DNA of 64,000 bases from contig NZ_JAAHTB010000004.1 in the NCBI RefSeq assembly GCF_010692745.1, forward strand, positions 124,001 through 188,000. Direction: 5' to 3'. Shown here piece after piece: positions 38,446-46,818 of the stretch. Origin of the DNA: Methylobacterium sp. BTF04 (GTDB lineage Bacteria; Pseudomonadota; Alphaproteobacteria; Rhizobiales; Beijerinckiaceae). The translations under genes were made by a program, and so were the position numbers. The number at the start of each line of letters is the position of its first letter. Within the stretch, counting starts at the first letter, position 1. The notes under the pieces were generated by a model. That model had not been told where the DNA came from. It saw only the letters and a program-made list of their open reading frames with translations, and did not search any database.

Positions 38446-39431
38446 GTTCGCCAGAGACGCGCCCCGTGCCGGTGATCGGGATCGCCCCGCCCGAGGCTCC
38501 GGCCCATGCGCCCACCCTCGAAGCCCAGCCGGCGGCGGCCCTCGCCTATCCGCTTCTGCTCTTCACGATGCTCCTGTGGGGCGGCAACGTGGTGGCCGCC
38601 AAATGGGCGGTGGGCGAGGTCTCGCCGCAGGTGCTGACCTGCCTGCGCTGGGCGTTCGCCTGCCTCGTCCTGGCGCCGGTGGCGTGGCGCCGGTTCGCCG
38701 GTGAATGGGGCCGCCTGCGCCGCCACTGGCCCTACGTGCTCGCCATCGGCACCTTCGGCTACACGATCTACGCGAGCCTGTTCTACGCCGCCGGCCTCTA
38801 CACCAGCGGCGTCAACGTGGCGCTGTTCCAGGGGGCGATCCCGGTCCTGGTGATCCTGATCAATTATGTGGTCCGGCGCGTGCCGGTGGGGGGCGCCCAG
38901 GTGGTCGGCGTCTGCGTCACGCTGGCGGGCGCCGTCGTGGCGGCCAGCCATGGCGATTGGCGCGTGCTCGCCACCCTCGCCTTCAACCGCGGCGACGTGC
39001 TGATGCTGGTCGCCTGCCTGGTCTATGCCGGCTACACCGTCGCGCTGCCGGCCCGGCCGAAGGTCTCCGGCCTGAGCTTCTTCATGGCCATCGCGTTGGT
39101 GGGGTTCGTCACCTCCCTGCCGCCGCTCGCCGTCGAATGGGCCCTCGACCGCACGATCTGGCCGAGTCCGCGCGGCTGGGCCATCGTCGCGTTCGTGGCG
39201 CTCGGGCCGTCGCTCGCCGCGCAACTGTCGTTCCTGCGCAGCGTCGAACTGATCGGCCCCAACCGGGCGGGCCTGTTCATCAACCTGGTGCCGATCTTCG
39301 GGGCAGGGCTCTCCATCCTGGTGGTGGGCGAGCCGTTCCGCTGGCACGACGCCCTGGCGCTCGGGCTGGTTCTGGGCGGCATCGTCATCGCCGAGCGCTT
39401 CGGGCGGTCCACGCGCCGCCGTTCAGGGTGA
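38442..39431 (+). CDS. EamA/DMT-superfamily exporter
   Basis: A 329-residue membrane protein with about ten helices and two EamA repeats (LFTMLLWGGNVVAAKWAVGE, and GDVLMLVACLVYAGYTVALP in the second half). These transporters usually export metabolites or drugs; the substrate is unknown. Its ATG overlaps the ada stop, so it is co-translated with the alkylation response gene, which suggests expression under methylating stress. The last nine bases overlap the convergent protease gene. Confidence 0.87.
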   Translation: MSSPETRPVPVIGIAPPEAPAHAPTLEAQPAAALAYPLLLFTMLLWGGNVVAAKWAVGEVSPQVLTCLRWAFACLVLAPVAWRRFAGEWGRLRRHWPYVLAIGTFGYTIYASLFYAAGLYTSGVNVALFQGAIPVLVILINYVVRRVPVGGAQVVGVCVTLAGAVVAASHGDWRVLATLAFNRGDVLMLVACLVYAGYTVALPARPKVSGLSFFMAIALVGFVTSLPPLAVEWALDRTIWPSPRGWAIVAFVALGPSLAAQLSFLRSVELIGPNRAGLFINLVPIFGAGLSILVVGEPFRWHDALALGLVLGGIVIAERFGRSTRRRSG

Positions 39432-40352
39432 GGGCGTGCGGGCGCCCGTGACGGCCTCGGTCAGCCTCGCCAGCAGATCGCCCTCGAACAGCAGGGCGGA
39501 GCCATAGTGGAACTCGATGTCGAAGGGCTTGCGCGCGTTCATCGAGAGCGATGCGCTCTGCATCGCGATGAGATGGCCCGCCTCGTCGAACAGTCCCGAG
39601 CCGGAGCCGCCGAAGCCGTCGTTGCAATCGTGGCGGATCCGCCGGACGCCGCCCTCGCTGGGCGGGTCGACCTGCCGGATGGTGCAGGCTTCGAGGCTGC
39701 TCGGGCCGCGGTAGTTCTCGTGGCCGCCGGGTGAGACCATGACGACAGGCAGAGTCGCTGCCCCCTCCCCCAGATCCGGCGGGCGCGGCAGCGGTTGGGC
39801 TGCGACGCCCTGCACCGGCTGCGTCAGGCGCAGGATCGCCCAATCGTCGGTGATGTGCAGGGCCTGCGCCCCCGGGGCGACGCCGAGGCGCAGGCTGTCG
39901 GCCAGGAAGTCGTAGTTGCGTCCGCCGATCTGGAAGAAGCAATCCGCCACCACGCGGGTGGTCTCGAGGTGCCGGTTGCGGAAATTGTGCGCGTTCAACA
40001 CCACGACGGACGGGTCGCCGATCAGCCAGGCCGCCGCCGCCTTGTGCGGAATGCCGTCCGGACCCTGGCAGTACAGCACGCCGGCCCCCGGATAGCGCGC
40101 GATGTCGGCGCCGGTGAGGTCGCGGCGCGCGTCGCGGGGATAGAGCGCTGCCAGATCCTGCGCGGCCGCGGGCCCATGTCCGGCCATGAACAGGCTCATG
40201 GCCAGCAACGGGGCGGCGAGGCGCGCGCCTGACCTCCCCTTGTGCAGGGCGCCTTCGTGCAGGGCGCCTTCGCGGGATCGCCCACGGCCTCGCGGCGCGA
40301 CCGACCGGGCTTCGTCCGAAACACCGCGCGACCGCCCATCTCCTGGCGCCAT
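39423..40352 (-). CDS. Secreted trypsin-like serine protease
   Basis: A 309-residue S1-type protease with an intact triad: His in VVVLNAHNFRN, Asp in ITDDWAILRL, and Ser in FGGSGSGLFDEAG. Cysteines near CFFQIGG, ACTIRQ and HDCNDG could form disulphides. The signal core is LAAPLLAMSLFMAG ending AAAQ. The preceding ~40 residues are basic and contain an in-frame 15-base duplication, so the true start may be shorter. It is divergent from mxaF. In M. extorquens AM1 the divergent gene here is mxaW; I cannot tell whether this is the same gene. Confidence 0.8.
   Translation of the reverse strand: MAPGDGRSRGVSDEARSVAPRGRGRSREGALHEGALHKGRSGARLAAPLLAMSLFMAGHGPAAAQDLAALYPRDARRDLTGADIARYPGAGVLYCQGPDGIPHKAAAAWLIGDPSVVVLNAHNFRNRHLETTRVVADCFFQIGGRNYDFLADSLRLGVAPGAQALHITDDWAILRLTQPVQGVAAQPLPRPPDLGEGAATLPVVMVSPGGHENYRGPSSLEACTIRQVDPPSEGGVRRIRHDCNDGFGGSGSGLFDEAGHLIAMQSASLSMNARKPFDIEFHYGSALLFEGDLLARLTEAVTGARTPSP
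40242..40271. repeat. Tandem 15-base duplication in the protease leader
   Basis: GTGCAGGGCGCCTTC is present twice head to tail (40242-40256, 40257-40271), in frame with the minus-strand protease gene, doubling Gly-Ala-Leu-His in the N-region. Confidence 0.85.
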
Positions 40353-40520
40353 CGGCCCCCTCTCCCGTCATCTGCCGAGCGCGTGGGCCGATCGCTTGTG
40401 CGCCACCCATTTCTCTATTCCTGCGCCGGCCGTCGAGGGTGGTCAAGACACGCGGCAATACTGCGCAATCGGCATATTCAAATTGCCGATCTATCCCGAG
40501 TAGAAATGTCGGATCGTCTA

Positions 40521-40550
40521 AAGACTTTATCGACAGAAGAAGTCTAGAAA
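40521..40550 (+). promoter_or_regulatory. mxaF methanol-dehydrogenase promoter
   Basis: The -35 element AAGACT (40521-40526), an 18-base spacer and the -10 element TAGAAA (40545-40550) match the methanol-inducible promoter described for M. extorquens mxaF (AAGACA, 18, TAGAAA) except for one base. An inverted repeat spans both elements (40517-40527 with 40540-40548, one bulged base). Confidence 0.88.
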
Positions 40551-40572
40551 TAAGGGCTGAAGGAACAGTAAT

Positions 40573-40609
40573 AAGTTTCTTATAAGACCAAACAAGTCTT
40601 ATGAAACTT
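40573..40609 (+). promoter_or_regulatory. Leader-RNA hairpin upstream of mxaF
   Basis: AAGTTTC (40573-40579) pairs with GAAACTT (40603-40609), and ATAAGAC (40582-40588) with GTCTTAT (40596-40602). Together they make 14 pairs, interrupted only by a two-base TT bulge, with a 7-base A-rich loop. It starts about 15-20 bases after the predicted transcription start, so it would cap the abundant mxaF mRNA. Confidence 0.75.
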
Positions 40610-40725
40610 TAAGAACTCGAGGAGTCTTCGTGAGATTTCAGGGTTTGTGTTCCGAAACGGCGGGAGAAACAGCCACGCACGACCGAACGGTCGACAGACG
40701 GGGCGGCAGCTGAGGAGACGCTACG

Positions 40726-42606
40726 ATGAGCAGGTTACTGAGTTCGGTGTCGGTGCTGGCCGTGATGGCCCTGGCGCCGATCGGACTGTCGAGCATTGCG
40801 GCAGCCAATGACAAACTCGTCGATCTCTCGAAGAACGACGACAACTGGATCATGCCGGGCAAGAACTACGACTCGGACAATTACAGCAAGCTCAAGCAGA
40901 TCAACCGCGACAACGTCAAGCAGCTCAAGCCGGCGTGGACCTTCTCCACCGGCCTGCTCAACGGGCACGAGGGCGCTCCGGTCGTCGTCGACGGCAAGAT
41001 GTACATCCACACCTCGTTCCCGAACAACACCTTCGCCCTCGGCCTCGACGATCCCGGCCTGATCCTGTGGCAGGACAAGCCCAAGCAGAACCCGGCCGCC
41101 CGTGCGGTCGCCTGCTGCGATCTCGTCAATCGCGGCCTCGCCTACTGGCCCGGCGATGGCAAGACCCCGTCCCTCATCCTGAAGACGCAGCTCGACGGCA
41201 ACGTCGCTGCGCTCAACGCCGAGACCGGCGAGACGGTGTGGAAGGTCGAAAACTCCGACATCAAGATGGGCTCGACCCTGACCATCGCTCCCTACGTGGT
41301 GAAGGACAAGGTCATCATCGGATCGTCCGGCGCCGAACTCGGCGTGCGCGGCTATCTCACCGCCTACGACGTGAAGACCGGTGCCCAGGTCTGGCGCGCC
41401 TATGCCACCGGCCCCGACAAGGACCTGTTGCTGGCCCCCGACTTCAACATCAAGAACGCCCATTACGGCCAGAAGGGCCTCGGCACCTCCACCTGGGAGG
41501 GCGACGCCTGGAAGATCGGCGGCGGCACCAACTGGGGCTGGTACGCCTACGACCCGGGCACCAACCTGATCTACTTCGGCACCGGCAACCCGGCGCCGTG
41601 GAACGAGACCATGCGTCCCGGCGACAACAAATGGACCATGACCATCTTCGGCCGCGATGCCGACACCGGTGAAGCCAAGTTCGGCTACCAGAAGACCCCG
41701 CACGACGAGTGGGATTACGCCGGCGTCAACGTGATGATGCTGTCGAACCAGAAGGACAAGGACGGCAAGGACCGCAAGCTCCTGACCCATCCGGACCGCA
41801 ACGGCATCGTCTACACGCTCGACCGGACCGACGGCTCGCTGGTCTCGGCCAACAAGATCGACGACACGGTCAACGTGTTCAAGTCGGTGGATCTCAAGAC
41901 CGGCCAGCCGGTGCGCGATCCGGAATACGGCACCCGGATGGATCACCTGGCCAAGGACGTCTGTCCCTCGGCGATGGGCTACCACAACCAGGGCCACGAT
42001 TCCTACGATCCGGAGCGCAAGGCCTTCTTCATGGGCATCAACCACATCTGCATGGATTGGGAGCCCTTCATGCTGCCCTACCGCGCGGGTCAGTTCTTCG
42101 TGGGCGCCACGCTGAACATGTATCCGGGCCCGAAGGGTGACCGGCAGAACTTCGAAGGCCTCGGTCAGATCAAGAGCTACAACGCGATCACCGGCGCCTT
42201 CCAATGGGAGAAGATGGAGCGCTTCGCGGTGTGGGGCGGGACGATGGCGACAGCCGGCGATCTCGTGTTCTACGGAACCCTCGACGGCTACATCAAGGCC
42301 CGCAACTCGGACAACGGCGACCTCCTCTGGAAGTTCAAGCTGCCGTCCGGCGCCATCGGCTACCCGATCACCTACACGCACAAGGGTGATCAGTTCGTCG
42401 CCATCTATTACGGCGTCGGCGGCTGGCCGGGCGTCGGCCTGGTGTTCGATCTGCAGGATCCGACCGCCGGCCTCGGCGCGGTGGGCGCCTTCAAGAAGCT
42501 CGCCAACTACACCCAGATGGGTGGCGGCGTGGTGGTGTTCTCGCTGAACGGCAAGGGCCCGTACGACGATCCGAACGTCGGCGAGTACCAGACCGCTGCC
42601 AAGTAA
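40726..42606 (+). CDS. mxaF: Methanol dehydrogenase large subunit, PQQ- and calcium-dependent
   Basis: A 626-residue periplasmic quinoprotein that oxidises methanol to formaldehyde and passes electrons to cytochrome cL. The Sec signal ends at about residue 27 (SSIAAA, then NDKLVDLSK). The adjacent-cysteine disulphide (AVACCDL, mature 103-104) and catalytic Asp (HDEWDYAG, mature about 303) are present, with tryptophan-docking repeats throughout the propeller. Two residues after the catalytic Asp is Ala, not the Asp that marks lanthanide-dependent XoxF, so this is the calcium enzyme. GAGGAG eight bases upstream sets the start. It is the first gene of the mxa operon. Confidence 0.98.
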   Translation: MSRLLSSVSVLAVMALAPIGLSSIAAANDKLVDLSKNDDNWIMPGKNYDSDNYSKLKQINRDNVKQLKPAWTFSTGLLNGHEGAPVVVDGKMYIHTSFPNNTFALGLDDPGLILWQDKPKQNPAARAVACCDLVNRGLAYWPGDGKTPSLILKTQLDGNVAALNAETGETVWKVENSDIKMGSTLTIAPYVVKDKVIIGSSGAELGVRGYLTAYDVKTGAQVWRAYATGPDKDLLLAPDFNIKNAHYGQKGLGTSTWEGDAWKIGGGTNWGWYAYDPGTNLIYFGTGNPAPWNETMRPGDNKWTMTIFGRDADTGEAKFGYQKTPHDEWDYAGVNVMMLSNQKDKDGKDRKLLTHPDRNGIVYTLDRTDGSLVSANKIDDTVNVFKSVDLKTGQPVRDPEYGTRMDHLAKDVCPSAMGYHNQGHDSYDPERKAFFMGINHICMDWEPFMLPYRAGQFFVGATLNMYPGPKGDRQNFEGLGQIKSYNAITGAFQWEKMERFAVWGGTMATAGDLVFYGTLDGYIKARNSDNGDLLWKFKLPSGAIGYPITYTHKGDQFVAIYYGVGGWPGVGLVFDLQDPTAGLGAVGAFKKLANYTQMGGGVVVFSLNGKGPYDDPNVGEYQTAAK

Positions 42607-42644
42607 GACCCACTTCCAAGTAAAAACTTCTGAGACGAAAGACG

Positions 42645-42673
42645 AACCTCGCCGGCCGATGGCCGGCGGGGTT
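42645..42673 (+). terminator. Hairpin between mxaF and mxaJ (likely attenuating or mRNA-stabilising)
   Basis: A 13-base stem (42645-42657 with 42661-42673, including one G-U pair) with a 3-base loop begins 38 bases after the mxaF stop. No T-run follows. Partial termination or 3'-end protection would raise mxaF mRNA above that of the downstream genes. Confidence 0.65.
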
Positions 42674-42800
42674 CCCGCAAGGACGTCTTCCTTCGAAAGA
42701 CATGCCGCGCGGATTCTTCCTCATGCGTGAGCGAAACGGGACACGCCATGTCCTGCCGCCGCGCACCCCAAGACACACCATAAGAAACGGATCCGATCCC

Positions 42801-43664
42801 ATGTCGTTCGTCATTGGACGCCGCCGTGCGGCGACCTCGGCCGCGTCCCTGCTGGCCCTCGCCTGCTGCCTCGTCACCGCCCGCGCCGCCGCCCCCGAGG
42901 CGCCCGCCGACGACAAGACCCTGCGCGTCTGCGCGGCGGTCCAGCCGCCGCTGTCGATGAAGGACGGCTCGGGCCTGGAGAACCGCATCGCCGGCGCGGT
43001 CGCCGAGGCGATGGGGCGCAAGGCGCAGTTCGTCTGGGTGGAGAAGCCGGCGATCTACCTGGTGCGCGATGGGCTCGACAAGAAGCTCTGCGACGTGGTG
43101 GTCGGGCTCGACAGCGACGACCCGCGCGTGCTGGTCACCAAGCCGTACTATCGCAGCGGCTACGTCTTCATCACCCGTGCGGACAAGGACCTCGACGTGA
43201 AGTCCTGGGCCGACCCGCGCCTCAAAAGCGTCGACCACATGGTCGTCGGCTTCGGCACGCCCGGCGAGGCGATGCTCAAGGATATCGGCCGCTACGAGGA
43301 GGACATGGCCTACCTCTATTCGCTGGTGAATTTCCGCGCCCCGCGCAACCAGTACACCCAGATCGATCCCGCCCGGATGATCAGTGAAGTCGCGGCCGGC
43401 AAGGCCGACGTGGCGGTGGCCTTCGGCCCGGACGTCGCCCGCTACGTCAAGGATTCGAGCACGCCCCTGCGGGTGACGGCGGTGCCCGACGACACGGTGC
43501 GCAGCGACGGCCAGAAGATGCCGCAGAGCTTCGACCAGTCCATGGGCGTGCGCCGGGACGACGCCGCCCTAAAGGCCGCCCTCGATGCCGGCATCGCCAA
43601 GGCCAAGCCGCAGATCGAGGCGATCCTGAAGCAGGAAGGCGTGCCGCTCGTCCCCTCCAACTGA
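42801..43664 (+). CDS. mxaJ: MxaJ, periplasmic methanol-oxidation protein (binding-protein fold)
   Basis: A 287-residue exported protein of the periplasmic solute-binding fold. A signal peptide (AATSAASLLALACCLVTARA) is followed by KTLRVCAAVQPPLSMKDGSG. GLDKKLCDVVVGLDSDDPRV and a late VAFGPDVARYVKDSS segment match MxaJ. MxaJ is needed for active methanol dehydrogenase in M. extorquens and has been found with it, but its exact action is unsettled. The frame is open to 42702; ATG 42801 gives the signal peptide. Confidence 0.93.
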   Translation: MSFVIGRRRAATSAASLLALACCLVTARAAAPEAPADDKTLRVCAAVQPPLSMKDGSGLENRIAGAVAEAMGRKAQFVWVEKPAIYLVRDGLDKKLCDVVVGLDSDDPRVLVTKPYYRSGYVFITRADKDLDVKSWADPRLKSVDHMVVGFGTPGEAMLKDIGRYEEDMAYLYSLVNFRAPRNQYTQIDPARMISEVAAGKADVAVAFGPDVARYVKDSSTPLRVTAVPDDTVRSDGQKMPQSFDQSMGVRRDDAALKAALDAGIAKAKPQIEAILKQEGVPLVPSN

Positions 43665-43740
43665 GGGCCGCCCCTCCCCGATTGGTCCGACGGCACGGGC
43701 CCGCGCCCGGCCTCTCGTCAAAAGTAATCAGAGCACCTCG

Positions 43741-44331
43741 ATGATTCAGAAGAATACCGTGATCGCCGCATTCCTCGGCCTCGCCGCCGCGTCGGCTGGG
43801 ATCGCCGCCCTCGCTCAGCCCGCCGCCGGCCCGCAGAGCGGCTTCGTCTTCCGCAACACCGTCACCGGCGAGCAGCTCAACATTGCGGAGGGCAAGGAGG
43901 GCGGCCGCGATACGGCGGCGGTGAAGGAGTTCTTCCAGACCGGCAAGAACATCTACATCGACGACAAGTCATGCCTGCGCAACGGCGAGTCCCTGTTCTC
44001 GACGTCGTGCTCGGGCTGCCACGGCCACCTCGCCGAGGGCAAGCTCGGCCCCGGCCTCAACGACAATTACTGGACCTACCCGTCCAACACCGAGGATTCG
44101 GGCCTGTTCTCGACCATCTTCGGCGGTGCCAACGGCATGATGGGTCCGCACAACGAGAACCTGACCCCCGACGAGATGCTGCAGGTCATCACCTGGGTTC
44201 GGCACCTCTATACAGGCCCGGTCAAGGATGCCGTCTGGCTCAACGACGCGCAGAAGAAGACTTACACGCCCTACAAGCAGGGCGAGACCTTCCCCACGGA
44301 CGTGAAGGGCCAGTGCAAGCCACTGGAATAG
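43741..44331 (+). CDS. mxaG: Cytochrome cL, electron acceptor of methanol dehydrogenase
   Basis: A 196-residue periplasmic c-type cytochrome that accepts electrons from MxaFI. The signal is AFLGLAAASAGIAALAQ. The single haem-attachment motif is CSGCH (residues 90-94), and the axial Met is probably in NGMMGPHNENLTPDEM. The acidic, long form with SFVFRNT-like N-terminus and the position between mxaJ and mxaI identify it as cytochrome cL rather than cL-like XoxG. Confidence 0.96.
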   Translation: MIQKNTVIAAFLGLAAASAGIAALAQPAAGPQSGFVFRNTVTGEQLNIAEGKEGGRDTAAVKEFFQTGKNIYIDDKSCLRNGESLFSTSCSGCHGHLAEGKLGPGLNDNYWTYPSNTEDSGLFSTIFGGANGMMGPHNENLTPDEMLQVITWVRHLYTGPVKDAVWLNDAQKKTYTPYKQGETFPTDVKGQCKPLE

Positions 44332-44418
44332 CGGCCGCGGGAAGTCACACCGCGTCACCAAACGCGCGGTGAACGATGAGCGGCACGCGCCGCGCCAACG
44401 ACAACGGAGGAGACGATC

Positions 44419-44724
44419 ATGCGGACGTTCATTTACGCGATGGCGCTTGGTGCGGGCGCGATGCTGGCCATGCCGGTGCTGAACATGCCGGCGCAGGCCT
44501 ATGACGGCACCAAGTGCAAGGCCGCCGGCAATTGCTGGGAGCCCAAGCCCGGCTTCCCGGAGAAGATCGCCGGCTCGAAGTACGACCCCAAGCACGACCC
44601 GAAAGAGCTCAACAAGCAGTCGGAGTCGATCAAGGGCATGGAAGAGCGCAACGCCAAGCGCATCGAAGCCGCCAAGAAGTCCGGCAAGTTCGAATACGAC
44701 GTCACCAAGCTGTCGGCGAACTGA
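44419..44724 (+). CDS. mxaI: Methanol dehydrogenase small subunit
   Basis: A 101-residue precursor: signal peptide to MPAQA, then a mature protein of about 73 residues starting YDGTKCKAAGNCWEPKPG. The two cysteines form the known intrachain disulphide. The rest is a long Lys/Glu-rich helix (KELNKQSESIKGMEERNAKR) that wraps along MxaF in the alpha2-beta2 enzyme. XoxF enzymes lack this subunit, so its presence confirms the calcium type. GGAGGAGA upstream is a strong ribosome binding site. Confidence 0.97.
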   Translation: MRTFIYAMALGAGAMLAMPVLNMPAQAYDGTKCKAAGNCWEPKPGFPEKIAGSKYDPKHDPKELNKQSESIKGMEERNAKRIEAAKKSGKFEYDVTKLSAN

Positions 44725-44732
44725 GGACGGCT

Positions 44733-44784
44733 CGGCCGCGATCCCGCTGAGGCTTGGACCGCTCTCCAGCAGGTATCGCGGCCG
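44733..44784 (+). terminator. Inverted repeat between mxaI and mxaR
   Basis: CGGCCGCGAT (44733-44742) pairs perfectly with ATCGCGGCCG (44775-44784) across a 32-base loop, starting eight bases after the mxaI stop. It separates the four structural genes from the assembly genes and could be a processing or partial termination site. Confidence 0.5.
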
Positions 44785-44944
44785 TTCCTACCACATGAGT
44801 CGATGAGAGTGCGGCGGCTGCCGTCGGTCCGGACCCGAACGGCCGCACCCCCGAGCGTGCGATCCAGAATGACCGCCCCTTTTCGAGTCTGCGCTCCCTG
44901 AGGCTCCGGATGACGAGCGACGGCACATCCCAAGGTACCCCGTG

Positions 44945-45976
44945 ATGAACGAAACCCGCCCCGGCGACGCGATGCTCACCGATTGGCGCGAAGCCGCCGG
45001 CCGGTTCGAGCGGGCGGTGGCCTCGGCCGTGATCGGGCAGGACCGGGCGATCCGGCTCATCACCATCGCGATCTTCGCCCGCGGCCACGTGTTGCTGGAG
45101 GGCGATGTCGGGGTCGGCAAGACCACCCTCCTGCGGGCGGTCGCGCGTGCGCTCGGCGGCGCCTACGAGCGTGTCGAGGGCACCGTCGACATGATGCCGA
45201 CCGATCTGGTCTACCACACCTACCTCGCCGAGGACGGGCGCCCCCGCGTCGAGCCCGGCCCGGTGCTGCGGCGCGCCGAAGATCTGTCGATCTTCTTCTT
45301 CAACGAGATCAACCGCGCCCGGCCCCAGGTCCATTCGCTGCTGCTGCGCCTGATGGCCGAGCGCAGCCTGACCGCGTTCAACCGCGAGTACCACTTCCCC
45401 AATCTCCAGGTCTTCGCCGACCGCAACCGGGTCGAACGCGAGGAGACTTTCGAGTTGCCGGCGGCCGCCCGCGACCGCTTCCTGATGGAGATCGGCATGG
45501 AGGCGCCGCGCGATGCCGAGAGTCGCCGCGCCCTGGTGTTCGATCCGCGCTTCCACGACACCGACGCCCTGATCGCCGGGATCGACGCCGACATCCTCGA
45601 CCATGCGGCGATCGCCGGGATCGGCCGCGCGATCCAGCACGGTATCCAGGCGAGCCCGGCCATCGAGGCCTACGTCATCGGTCTGTGGGAGGCGCTGGTG
45701 CGACCCGCCGGTGCCGGCATCCGCCTGTCCGGCGTCGACATGGAGGCCCTGGTGCAGGGCGGAGCCTCGCCGCGCGGCGTCGCTTTCCTGGTGCGCGCCG
45801 CCAAGGTCCGTGCCTGGCTCGAGGGCCGGGACTGGCTGGTGCCGGAGGACATCCGGGCGATCTTCCCCGAGGTGATGGCGCACCGCGTATTCCTCGAACC
45901 GGTCTACGAGATGCGGCGCAGCGCCATCGTGCCCGAGCTGTGCCGCGCCGTGTTCGACACGGTGCCGGCCCCGTGA
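44945..45976 (+). CDS. mxaR: MxaR, MoxR-family AAA+ ATPase
   Basis: A 343-residue MoxR-type AAA+ protein and founding member type of that family. Walker A is GDVGVGKTTLL, Walker B IFFFNEINRARPQVHSLLL, with a sensor region QVFADRNRVEREETFELPAAARDRF. It is expected to act with MxaS, MxaC and MxaL as an ATP-driven chaperone in assembling or calcium-loading methanol dehydrogenase. ATG 44945 has AAGG nine bases upstream; a GTG at 44942 precedes it. Its stop shares one base with the mxaS ATG. Confidence 0.95.
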   Translation: MNETRPGDAMLTDWREAAGRFERAVASAVIGQDRAIRLITIAIFARGHVLLEGDVGVGKTTLLRAVARALGGAYERVEGTVDMMPTDLVYHTYLAEDGRPRVEPGPVLRRAEDLSIFFFNEINRARPQVHSLLLRLMAERSLTAFNREYHFPNLQVFADRNRVEREETFELPAAARDRFLMEIGMEAPRDAESRRALVFDPRFHDTDALIAGIDADILDHAAIAGIGRAIQHGIQASPAIEAYVIGLWEALVRPAGAGIRLSGVDMEALVQGGASPRGVAFLVRAAKVRAWLEGRDWLVPEDIRAIFPEVMAHRVFLEPVYEMRRSAIVPELCRAVFDTVPAP

Positions 45977-46818
45977 TGGAACCCGACATCGTCTACCGGC
46001 CACGCGGTCGCCTGCCCGGCACCGCCCTCGGCGCGCATCGCGGACGCGATGCCGGCGGGCTCGGGACGTTTCGCGATCAGGTCCCGTTCCTGCGCATGCC
46101 GGATGCGCGGCGCATCGACGTGCGCGCCACCCTGCGCGATCCGTTCGAGGGCACCCATGTCCGGCGCTTCGAGAGCCGTACCGCCATCGAGGTCTGGGCG
46201 CTCGTCGATCTCACCGCCTCCATGCGCTTCCGGGGCGCGGCCGACCGGATGGACTTGGTCGCCGCCCTCTGCGGCGCGCTGGCCGCGTCGGCCACCCGCA
46301 TCGGCGATGCGTTCGGTCTGATCGGCTGCGATGCCGAGATCCGCGCGGACGTGACCCTCCCGGCGAGCCGCCGGCGCGGGATCGGCGCCGCCGTTGCTGC
46401 CCGCCTGCGCGATGTCCGCTGCCGGGGCGCTCACGCCGACGGAATGGCGCAGGCCGGCCGCCACCTCGTCGGCCGCCCCAAGATCGTGTTCGTGGTCTCG
46501 GATTTCCGCTGGCCCGAAGCCCTGATCGGACAGGTCTTCGCGGGGCTCGCCCGCCACGACATCGTTCCGGTGATGCTCGCCGACCCCGCCGAGGACGCGG
46601 ATCTGCCGGCCTGGGGGCTGATGGAACTCGACGACCTCGAAGGGGCGGGGCGCCGCACCGTGTTCATGCGCCCTGCCCTGCGCCGCGCCTGGATCGCCCG
46701 CGAACGCGCGCGGGCCGAGACTCTGTCCCGCATTGCCACGGCCTATGGCCGCCCGCCGTTCCGCCTCGCCGGGCGCTTCGACGCGGACGCCCTCACCCGC
46801 CACCTCATCGGAACCTGA
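45976..46818 (+). CDS. mxaS: MxaS, DUF58 protein
   Basis: A 280-residue DUF58 protein, the usual partner of MoxR ATPases. YRPRGRLPGTALGAHRGRD leads to RRIDVRATLRDPFEG and then a degenerate VWA-like domain beginning VWALVDLTASMRF, where the MIDAS Ser-x-Ser is altered (LTAS). FVVSDFRWPEALI follows. No membrane segment is evident. It overlaps mxaR and mxaA by single bases (TGATG on both sides), so the three are translationally coupled. Confidence 0.92.
   Translation: MEPDIVYRPRGRLPGTALGAHRGRDAGGLGTFRDQVPFLRMPDARRIDVRATLRDPFEGTHVRRFESRTAIEVWALVDLTASMRFRGAADRMDLVAALCGALAASATRIGDAFGLIGCDAEIRADVTLPASRRRGIGAAVAARLRDVRCRGAHADGMAQAGRHLVGRPKIVFVVSDFRWPEALIGQVFAGLARHDIVPVMLADPAEDADLPAWGLMELDDLEGAGRRTVFMRPALRRAWIARERARAETLSRIATAYGRPPFRLAGRFDADALTRHLIGT

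Larger units (their letters stand above)
40353..40725. other. mxaF upstream regulatory region and leader
   Basis: This 373-base region is much richer in A and T than its surroundings. It contains the methanol-type promoter (40521-40550), the leader hairpin (40573-40609), and additional lone matches to the promoter hexamers (AAGACA at 40445-40450, TAGAAA at 40501-40506) that are not correctly spaced with each other. Transcription from the promoter would give a leader of roughly 165-170 bases. GAGGAG at 40712-40717 is the mxaF ribosome binding site. Confidence 0.75.

Noticed and set aside
40726..42606. Lanthanide-dependent XoxF instead of MxaF
   Set aside because: The residue two after the catalytic Asp is Ala rather than Asp, mxaI and the full mxa assembly genes are present, and the promoter is of mxaF type.
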